Assembly (NCBI RefSeq): GCF_003160695.1
Contig: NZ_QGDD01000002.1
Span: forward strand, 1 to 64,000
DNA from: Nocardioides silvaticus
Lineage (GTDB): Bacteria > Actinomycetota > Actinomycetes > Propionibacteriales > Nocardioidaceae
DNA: 64,000 nucleotides
Reading direction: 5' to 3'
A model generated the notes under the pieces. The model ran no database searches. It saw nothing but the letters and a program-made list of their open reading frames with translations, and was not told the origin of the DNA. Position numbers and translations under genes: made by a program. Below, in pieces: positions 7,611 through 14,215 of this stretch. How positions within the stretch are numbered: the first letter of the stretch is position 1; the number at the start of each line of letters is the position of its first letter.

Positions 7611-7645
7611 GCGTCATGAGTCATGGCGACGATGACTAATGACGC
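7611..7645. repeat. Inverted repeat over the exporter start codon
   Basis: GCGTCATGAGTCAT (7611-7624) and ATGACTAATGACGC (7632-7645) are inverted copies matching at 13 of 14 bases around a 7-base spacer. The repeat covers the exporter ATG at 7623. It could be an operator for the divergent CGNR regulator or an RNA hairpin hiding the start codon. Confidence 0.6.
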
Positions 7646-8585
7646 ACCCGTAGCGGTGCCGCGGACCGCGACGGGGTTCGCGGTCGCGATGCTGTCCGCC
7701 GTCTCGTTCGGCCTGTCCGGCGCACTGGCCTCGCCGCTGCTCGACGCCGGTTGGAGCGCGGGAGCCGTCGTGCTGCTCCGGATCGCGGGCGGGGCCCTCG
7801 TCGTCCTCCCGTTCGGGCTGGTCGCGTTGCGCGGCCGCTGGGAGCTCGTGCGGCGCAACCTCCCGGTCGTCCTGCTGTACGGCGTGCTCGGCGTGGCGGG
7901 GGCGCAGTTCTGCTTCTTCGCCGCCCTCGACCATCTCGAGGTCGGCCCGGCGCTGCTCATCGAGTTCACAGCGCCGGCAGCCGTCGTCGTCTGGCTCTGG
8001 CTGCGTCACCAGGAGCGTCCGGGCCGGCTGACGATCGGCGGCGCCGCCGTCGCCGCGGTCGGCCTGCTGCTGGTGCTCGACGTGGTCGCCGGCTTCGGCC
8101 TGCACCCCGGCGGCGTGGCGTGGGCCTTCGGGGCGATGGTCGGGTGTGCGGCGTACTTCGTCATCTCGGCCGACGAGGGCAACGGCTTGCCGCCGATGAC
8201 GCTCGCCGCAGCCGGGCTCGTGGTCGGGGGAGCGGTGCTCGGCCTGCTCGCCCTGGTCGGCCTGCTCCCGATGGACGTCGAGGCCACGACGGTGGAGTAC
8301 GCCGGCATCGACGTGTCCTGGTGGGTGCCGCTGCTGCTGCTCGGCCTGTTGACCGCCGCCCTGTCCTACGTCGCCGGCATCACCGCCGCCCGGATGCTCG
8401 GGTCGCGGCTGGCGTCGTTCGTCGCGCTCTCGGAGGTCGTGGCCGCCGTGCTGTGGGCCTGGGTGCTCCTCGGCCAGCTCCCGGGCGCCTGGCAGCTGGT
8501 GGGCGGTGTCCTCATCGTCCTCGGCGTGGTCGGCGTCAAGCTCGGCGAGAAATCCGCGGTCGAGGTGCAACAGATCCCGGTCTGA
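7623..8585 (+). CDS. EamA family (DMT superfamily) transporter
   Basis: A 320-residue inner-membrane protein with about ten membrane helices arranged as two EamA repeats (about residues 15-150 and 165-305), the usual length for DMT exporters of the RhtA/YdcZ type. Features include GFAVAMLSAVSFGLSGALASP at the N-terminus and LGVAGAQFCFFAALDHLEVGPALLIEF in the first repeat, which resembles RhtA-like amino-acid or metabolite exporters. It diverges from the CGNR regulator gene with a 39-base gap, suggesting regulator-target pairing. The start is the ATG at 7623, inside an inverted repeat; an in-frame ATG lies at 7632. No clear Shine-Dalgarno sequence is present, so the mRNA is probably leaderless. 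Confidence 0.9.
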   Translation: MATMTNDAPVAVPRTATGFAVAMLSAVSFGLSGALASPLLDAGWSAGAVVLLRIAGGALVVLPFGLVALRGRWELVRRNLPVVLLYGVLGVAGAQFCFFAALDHLEVGPALLIEFTAPAAVVVWLWLRHQERPGRLTIGGAAVAAVGLLLVLDVVAGFGLHPGGVAWAFGAMVGCAAYFVISADEGNGLPPMTLAAAGLVVGGAVLGLLALVGLLPMDVEATTVEYAGIDVSWWVPLLLLGLLTAALSYVAGITAARMLGSRLASFVALSEVVAAVLWAWVLLGQLPGAWQLVGGVLIVLGVVGVKLGEKSAVEVQQIPV

Positions 8586-8600
8586 CGGCGTGAGTCGTGC

Positions 8601-9146
8601 GTGGATGTGGGAGTGACCGATCGCGCGACCGCGGCTGAGCCAGGGTTCGACGCGTGGGTCGAGGCGCGGGTGCCCGCGCTGTTGCGGTTCGGCTACCTGG
8701 TGACCGGCTCGCAGCAGGCGGCCGAGGACGCCGTGCAGTCGGCGCTGGTGAGCGCGTGCGAGAAGTGGTCGCGCATCAGCCGGCGCGACGACCCCGACGC
8801 CTACGTGCGCCGGATGGTCGTCAACGCGCACATCTCGGCCTGGCGGCGCAGCGGACGGCGCGAGTCGCCCGTCGCCCTGGTGCGGGACGCGACGGTCACC
8901 GACCCGGCGCAGCGGGTCGTGGAGAACGACGCGGTCTGGCGGATGTGCTCCGCGCTGCCCCCGCAGCAGCGCGCGGCGGTCGTGCTGCGGTTCTACGAGG
9001 ACCTCGAGTACGCCGAGATCGCGACCATCCTCGACGTCGCCGAGCCGACCGTGCGCTCCCACGTCCACCGGGCGCTCGCGGCCCTGCGTCGCGAGCTGGA
9101 CAGCGTCGACGGCGTCGACAGCGCTGATAGTGCGGAGGAGTCGTGA
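8601..9146 (+). CDS. ECF sigma factor (SigE/Sigma-70 region 2 and 4 type)
   Basis: A 181-residue sigma factor. Region 2 runs from FDAWVEARVPALLRFGYLVTG to DAYVRRMVVNAHISAWRR, and region 4 holds LPPQQRAAVVLRFYEDLEYAEI and the recognition helix region VAEPTVRSHVHRALAALRREL. This is the actinobacterial 'SigE family' ECF architecture, which typically regulates its own operon in response to envelope signals. Several GTG codons (8601, 8607, 8613) could start the protein; all precede the conserved region. Its stop overlaps the start of the next gene in TGATG, so translation is coupled and the downstream membrane protein is a likely partner or anti-sigma factor. Confidence 0.9.
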   Translation: MDVGVTDRATAAEPGFDAWVEARVPALLRFGYLVTGSQQAAEDAVQSALVSACEKWSRISRRDDPDAYVRRMVVNAHISAWRRSGRRESPVALVRDATVTDPAQRVVENDAVWRMCSALPPQQRAAVVLRFYEDLEYAEIATILDVAEPTVRSHVHRALAALRRELDSVDGVDSADSAEES

Positions 9147-10261
9147 TGGACGAGCAGGAGCTGCGAGCGACGTTGCGGACGAGCCTCGAGCGGCACGCGG
9201 CCGAGGCCGACGTGACCGCACCGGTCGCGGACCGGGCGCGGGGGGAGGTGCGGCGGCGTCGCCGCACCCGCTGGAGCGTGGTGGGCGCCGCGGCGGCGGT
9301 CGCGCTGGCCGTGGGCGGCGCCGCCGTCGCGACTGGCGGGGATGATCCGGCGCAGGGGCCCTCGACGGTCGACGAGGGTTCGGCGGACGTGACGCCGACG
9401 AGCACCGACGAGTGGCGCACCGAGTACTGGGGCGGCGTCGCCGTCGACGTTCCCGCCGACTGGGGGTACGGCGGTGCGCCCTTCGACGACGGGACGGCCT
9501 GCTATCCGGAGGCGATGATCGGTCCTGACGGGCGCCGGTTGCGAACGTCCGGCGACCGTGGATGGGTCGGACGGCCGATCGGTGCCACCGACGTGTGCGC
9601 GCTGGTCCCGAACGCGTGGGAGCCGTCGGCCCCGTACGCCTGGCTGGGCGCCGGCGTCGAGCCAGGGACGTACGAGTACGACAACGGCTACGTCCAGGAG
9701 ACGATCGAGGTCGAGGGAGTGACCGTCACCGTCGGGACGACCGATGCCGGTCTCCGCTCGCGGATCCTCGCCACCGCCCGCGGTGGCGAGCCGACCCGTT
9801 GCCAGCACACCTATCCCGGCGTGCCGGAGGCCACGACCGGGTTCTTCGACTCGGGCGACGACGGTCCGCCGTACGCCTGGGTGTGTGCCTACCGCGTGGT
9901 GGAGAGCCCGAATATCGTCGAGGACGGCACCTTCCGGCTCTCCTACGCGGCCAAGGTGGCTCCCGAAGCGGCCGCCGACGCCCTCGCCGCGCAGGACGCG
10001 GCGCCGGTTCAACAGGTCGACTGTGACTACCAGCCGCACGAGTTCGTCGTGCTCGCCACCGGTGTGCCCGGCGACACCTACACCCGCACCGTCTACGAGA
10101 CCGGTTGCGCCGGAGGCACGGTCCACCTCGTCGGCGGCGCCAAGGAGATGGTTGCTGCGGGCGTGAAGCCCTGGGCCCACAACGGCATCCCGGCCGTGGT
10201 CTACGGACCGACGGGCGGCAGGGGCGCGATGATCGACTCGTTCATCGGGCCGCAGGGCTGA
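9146..10261 (+). CDS. Membrane-anchored extracytoplasmic protein, probable sigma partner
   Basis: A 371-residue protein starting at ATG 9146 (GGAGGAG 5 bases upstream, overlapping the sigma factor stop). A short cytoplasmic part (about 1-50, MDEQELRATLRTSLERHA) with an RRRRR cluster precedes one membrane helix (about 50-68, WSVVGAAAAVALAVGGAAVA). About 300 extracytoplasmic residues follow, rich in Trp, Tyr and Pro, with conserved-looking Cys (TACYPEA, DVCALVP, TRCQHTYP, WVCAYR, DCDYQP, ETGCAGG). That layout is typical of proteins encoded behind SigE-family ECF factors. No zinc-binding anti-sigma motif is visible in the short cytoplasmic part, so anti-sigma activity is inferred from position only. 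The last 20 bases overlap the convergent glycosyltransferase gene. Confidence 0.75.
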   Translation: MDEQELRATLRTSLERHAAEADVTAPVADRARGEVRRRRRTRWSVVGAAAAVALAVGGAAVATGGDDPAQGPSTVDEGSADVTPTSTDEWRTEYWGGVAVDVPADWGYGGAPFDDGTACYPEAMIGPDGRRLRTSGDRGWVGRPIGATDVCALVPNAWEPSAPYAWLGAGVEPGTYEYDNGYVQETIEVEGVTVTVGTTDAGLRSRILATARGGEPTRCQHTYPGVPEATTGFFDSGDDGPPYAWVCAYRVVESPNIVEDGTFRLSYAAKVAPEAAADALAAQDAAPVQQVDCDYQPHEFVVLATGVPGDTYTRTVYETGCAGGTVHLVGGAKEMVAAGVKPWAHNGIPAVVYGPTGGRGAMIDSFIGPQG

Positions 10262-11735
10262 GGCTCGGGCAGGTGAAGAGCGTGACGACGAAGTGGCGGT
10301 CGGTGGTCACCGGCTCGGACCGGCACCCCAGCTCGCGCAGCCGGTCGGCGGCACGGTCGTTGCGGGTGCCGTAGACGAGGACGCGCAGGCCGTCGACGTC
10401 GACGCCCTTGATCGTCTCGGCGTCACGGATGGTCGGGAAGAACGGGTCCAGCTCGGGGTCGGGGTCCGCGGAGATGTCGACCTCGTCCTCGAACGGTTCC
10501 GGGTAGGCGGCCGCGATGCTGCGCGCCTTCGGCACGGTGAAGTAGACGGCGTCGGCGTCGACCTCCGCCGCAGTCGCGCTGAGCCGGCGCAGGTCGTCGG
10601 GCTTGGCGCTCTCCCCGCGCTGCGCGACCAGGATCGGCACGACGACGGCCAGTCCCGCGACCGCGGCGACCGCCGGCGTCCACCTCGGCAGCGCGAACGC
10701 GCCGACCGTGGCGGCGATCGCGTAGGCCGGGACGGCGAACGTGACGTAGCGCGGGTGCATGCCGCCGTCGGCGACGACGGCACAGACGACGGCCACGACC
10801 GTCGGCACACCGCCCCACAGGGCGAGCACCGAGGGCAGCCAGCGCCGACTCTTCCGCCAGAGCTTCGCGATGCCGAGGAGGGCGAACGCGATCAGCCCGA
10901 TCGCGAACACCCACCGCAACCAGTCCGGGTCGGCCGCCTGCCCGCTGGCGAGCTGGTTGAGCAGCATCCGGTCGCCGGAGTAGTTGGTGTCGGTCAGCCA
11001 CGCGACCTGGTCGCGCTGGCTCCAGGCGACCAGGCCGATCGGCACGCCGGCGATCGCGGTGCCGACCGCGGTGAGGGTCCACGGGACCCGGCCCTTGGGG
11101 AAGCCGACCATCACCGCAGCGCCGTGCCCCACGACCAGCAGCGCCAGGTAGAGGTGCCAGCAGCACGCGAGCACGCAGACGGCGCCGTAGAGGACCCAGT
11201 CGCGCGGGCGCTTGCGGTTGCGGCAGGCGTTCTCCAGCGCCAGCGTGGCGAGTACGGCGAACGCGGCCGACCAGGCATAGCTCCGGCCGTCGAGCGCGGT
11301 CCAGGCGAGCCCGGGCGCGATGCCGCAGACCAGGCCCGCCGCGACCGCGGTGCGCAGCCGCTGGTGCCGCGCGACGAGCAGCACGACGGCCGCGGCGGTG
11401 ACCCCCACGCCGAGCGCGCTGAACGCCCGCACCGCCTCGATCGAGTCGCCCGCCAGCAGGCTCCACCCGCGGAGCGCCACGTAGTAGGCGCCGTGCACGG
11501 CGTCGATCTCGCGCAGCACGGTCCAGGTGTCGCCGAACGGCCGCTCCAGCAGGCTGAGTGTGACCGCCTCGTCGTACCAGATCGTCGGTCGCCCGGCCCA
11601 GGCCAGCCCGAGGGCGGTCGCGACCAGGCCGGTGACCAGCGCGGAGAGATGGCGCCTGCGGAGCCCGGCCCCCTCCGTGTCCGCCTGCTGGTTCGCGCCG
11701 AAGTTCTGACGCGGTCGGGGCCGGGCCGGCCTCAG
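10242..11735 (-). CDS. GT39/PMT-like polytopic glycosyltransferase
   Basis: A polytopic membrane protein of about 490 residues with roughly ten helices. After the first helix comes GRPTIWYDEAVTLSLLERPFG, the acidic loop (Asp-Glu) typical of GT-C/GT39 enzymes that use polyprenyl-phosphate sugars outside the membrane. A soluble C-terminal part begins near PDDLRRLSATAAEVDADAVY. No ATG, GTG or TTG is in frame between the end of the upstream AI-2E gene and the first helix. The nearest is a GTG at 11996, deep inside that gene. A CTG at 11735 overlapping its stop (CTGA) is the best coupled candidate, so the start is uncertain. The 3' end overlaps the convergent gene by 20 bases. Confidence 0.8.
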   Translation of the reverse strand: MRPARPRPRQNFGANQQADTEGAGLRRRHLSALVTGLVATALGLAWAGRPTIWYDEAVTLSLLERPFGDTWTVLREIDAVHGAYYVALRGWSLLAGDSIEAVRAFSALGVGVTAAAVVLLVARHQRLRTAVAAGLVCGIAPGLAWTALDGRSYAWSAAFAVLATLALENACRNRKRPRDWVLYGAVCVLACCWHLYLALLVVGHGAAVMVGFPKGRVPWTLTAVGTAIAGVPIGLVAWSQRDQVAWLTDTNYSGDRMLLNQLASGQAADPDWLRWVFAIGLIAFALLGIAKLWRKSRRWLPSVLALWGGVPTVVAVVCAVVADGGMHPRYVTFAVPAYAIAATVGAFALPRWTPAVAAVAGLAVVVPILVAQRGESAKPDDLRRLSATAAEVDADAVYFTVPKARSIAAAYPEPFEDEVDISADPDPELDPFFPTIRDAETIKGVDVDGLRVLVYGTRNDRAADRLRELGCRSEPVTTDRHFVVTLFTCPSLSPAAR

Positions 11736-12919
11736 CGCAGGTCCTGCTGCTTGACGACGACCTCCCTGATCACCAGCAGCACCGCGGCAGCCGCGGGGAT
11801 CGCCAGCAACGCGCCCACCACACCGAGCAGCGCGGTGCCCACGAGCGCCGCGATCACGATGACGGCACCCGGGAGGTCGACGGTGCGACCCATCACCCGC
11901 GGGTAGATCACGTAGTTCTCGACCTGCTGGTAGACCACGTAGAAGATGACCGCCGCGATGCCGCTCTTGACGTCGGTGGCGAACGCGATCGCGCACACCA
12001 CGACGGCACCGAGGGTGGCCCCGATCATCGGGATCACGTCGAGGACGGCCACCACGAAGGCGAGCGCGACGGCGTACTCCCGGACCTCGGTGAACGACAG
12101 GAAGATCAGCGAGGTGATGCCGGCGCAGAGGGCGACGACGAAGGCACCGGAGACGTAGCCGCCGATGTTGCTGATGATCTTGTCGCCGAGCTTCTCGACC
12201 CGGTCGCGCCGGGAGGCCGGGGCGAGCCGGTAGACCGCGTGGGTGGTGGTCTTGAGCGAGGCGAGGAAGTAGAGCGTCAGGACGATGATGATGAACGCGT
12301 TGAAGAGCGCCGAGACGATCTTGAGCCCGAAGCCGAGTGCGCCGCCGAAGAGAGTGGAGATGAAGTCGCCGTCGGTGACGAAGGCCTTGGCCTTGTCGAC
12401 GATCTCGTACTCCTCGTTGAGCTCCTGGACCCGCTTGTTCTCCTCGAGCTGGTCGAGCCAGATCGGCGCGTTGTCGGTGAGGGTGCGGATCTGGTCGGCG
12501 ATGACGGGAACGATCGCGACGACGAAGAGCGCGAGCATCCCGAGCGCCGCCACGATGACGAGGGCGCAGGCGTAGGAGCGCCGGATGCCGCGCCGTTCGA
12601 GGAACTCGACCGACGGGTTCAGGCCGGCGGCGAGGAAGAACGAGACCACGACGAGCATCAGCACCGAGCCGATGCCGATCAGCGCCTGGAACAGCCAGTA
12701 GGCGAGCAGCAGCCCGAGGCCGCCGACGAAGCCGAGGTAGAACGGCGACTTCCGGTCGAAGGGCGCGCCGAGCTCGCCGTACGGCAAGGCGGACGCGGGT
12801 ACGGCGGCCGCGCCGTCGACGAGGGCGCCCTCGTCGACGACAGCGCTCTCACCAGCCTGCTGGCCGGCGGTGGACTCACCCTCCCCCTGGGCGGCCGTCC
12901 GCCGCCGGCCGAAGCTCAA
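11732..12919 (-). CDS. AI-2E family permease
   Basis: A 395-residue AI-2E (PerM/YdiK) family membrane protein. After about 60 variable N-terminal residues come paired helices (FYLGFVGGLGLLLAYWLFQAL and VLMLVVVSFFLAAGLNPSVEFLERRG). A soluble loop (about 150-210) and four more helices follow, including the conserved VIPMIGATLGAVVV and QQVENYVIYPRVMGRTVDLP segments. Members export small molecules, ions or signal compounds; the substrate here is unknown. The gene overlaps the upstream coiled-coil gene by four bases (ATGA) and abuts the glycosyltransferase gene, so the three are probably co-transcribed. Confidence 0.92.
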   Translation of the reverse strand: MSFGRRRTAAQGEGESTAGQQAGESAVVDEGALVDGAAAVPASALPYGELGAPFDRKSPFYLGFVGGLGLLLAYWLFQALIGIGSVLMLVVVSFFLAAGLNPSVEFLERRGIRRSYACALVIVAALGMLALFVVAIVPVIADQIRTLTDNAPIWLDQLEENKRVQELNEEYEIVDKAKAFVTDGDFISTLFGGALGFGLKIVSALFNAFIIIVLTLYFLASLKTTTHAVYRLAPASRRDRVEKLGDKIISNIGGYVSGAFVVALCAGITSLIFLSFTEVREYAVALAFVVAVLDVIPMIGATLGAVVVCAIAFATDVKSGIAAVIFYVVYQQVENYVIYPRVMGRTVDLPGAVIVIAALVGTALLGVVGALLAIPAAAAVLLVIREVVVKQQDLR

Positions 12920-14115
12920 CTCTTGTCCTCGGAGTCGTTCGCGTCGAAGCCGGCCACGAGCTCGGCGAGCGAGGCGAGCTGGGCGGTGATGGCGTCGCGG
13001 CGCTTGGTGACGCGCTCGAGCTCGGCGCGGGTGGCGGCCAGCTGACGCTGCGCCTCGGCCTCGCCGCTGCTGGTGATCGCGTCGGCCTGGGTGCGCGCGG
13101 AGGCAACGATCTGCTCGGCCTCGCGGCGGGCCCGGCTGACCAGTGCCTCGGACTCCGCCTGGGCGGCGGCACGGTTCTCGGTCGCCTGCCGGGACGCCTC
13201 GGCCGCGCGCTGCTCGGCGCTCGTCGCCCGCTGCTCGGCCTCCTCGACCAGGCGCCGGGTCTCGGCGACCGCGGTGTTGTGGTGGTCGGTGGCCTCGCGG
13301 GCGAGCCGCTCCTTCTCCACGGCGAGCATCCGGCGGGCCTCCTGGACCTCGCGGTCGGCTGCGGCGCGGGCCTGCTCGACCTCGCGCTGGATGGCACTGC
13401 GCAGCTCGCTGGCCTCCTGCTCGGCGGCGAGGCGGAGCTGGTCGGCCTCACGCTTCGCGGCCGCGCGCTCGTCGGCCGCCGTGCTGCGCGCCAGCGCGAG
13501 CTCCTGCTCGGCGTCGGCCAGCAGCCGGGTGCGGTTCTCCTCCAGCTCGCGCAGCTGCACCGCGCGCATGTCCTCGGCCTCGCGGGAAGCCTCGGCCCGG
13601 ATCGCCTTGGCGTCGCGGGTGGCCTGGTCGAGGATCTCGGCGGCGTCGCGCTCGGCGCCCGCACGGATCTCGTCGGCCTCCTCCTCGGCCAGGCGCAGCA
13701 TGGCGCTCGCCCGGCCCCCCAGACCGGCGTACGACGGGTTGTCCGTCTCCGCGAGCTCTGCCTTCGCCTTGGCGAGTGCCTCCTCGAGCTCGATGACCCG
13801 CTGCTCCGACTCGGTCAGGCTCGCTCCGAGCGCCGCCTTCTCGCTGGCCAGCTGACGGATCTGGGCGTCCACCGCCGCCTGGTCGTAGCCACCGCGGCGC
13901 ACCACCGGCAGGGCTGCCGTCGAGGCTCCCGGCGGGCCCGCCGGGGCCGGCCGCGGTGGCGCGGCGGGCGGGGGCGACGCGGGGGTCGAGGGGGCGGACG
14001 GGGTCACGGGCATCACCTGGGTCGCTTCGTTGTCGGGTGGGGAGCTCTTCGGGTCGGCGTCGGCCGGGTTCCGGCCGGGCTCGTCGTCGAAGATGGACAG
14101 ACCTTGGTCGCTCAT
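12916..14115 (-). CDS. DivIVA/Scy-like coiled-coil protein
   Basis: A 399-residue protein: a Pro-rich disordered N-terminus (about 1-75), a DivIVA-like motif (RRGGYDQAAVDAQIRQLASE, about 80-100), then almost uninterrupted coiled coil to the C-terminus (Ala, Glu, Arg and Gln heptads such as AEQRATSAEQRAAEASRQA). Polarity and cytoskeleton proteins of actinobacteria (Wag31/DivIVA, Scy, FilP) share this plan and mark growing poles. It is shorter than Scy and longer than Wag31. ATG at 14115 is used; a GTG 15 bases upstream is also possible. The last four bases overlap the AI-2E gene, and the MMPL-pseudokinase gene upstream is read in the same direction, suggesting an envelope-growth cluster. Confidence 0.82.
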   Translation of the reverse strand: MSDQGLSIFDDEPGRNPADADPKSSPPDNEATQVMPVTPSAPSTPASPPPAAPPRPAPAGPPGASTAALPVVRRGGYDQAAVDAQIRQLASEKAALGASLTESEQRVIELEEALAKAKAELAETDNPSYAGLGGRASAMLRLAEEEADEIRAGAERDAAEILDQATRDAKAIRAEASREAEDMRAVQLRELEENRTRLLADAEQELALARSTAADERAAAKREADQLRLAAEQEASELRSAIQREVEQARAAADREVQEARRMLAVEKERLAREATDHHNTAVAETRRLVEEAEQRATSAEQRAAEASRQATENRAAAQAESEALVSRARREAEQIVASARTQADAITSSGEAEAQRQLAATRAELERVTKRRDAITAQLASLAELVAGFDANDSEDKS

Positions 14116-14215
14116 GCGGGGGAGGCTCACTTTGCGGTCGGGTAGTGCGGAGTCCGGTCCATGATCGCTGATCGGTTCGCGAATCCCCACCCCCCACCCA
14201 CTGTTTTCGGGCTCG

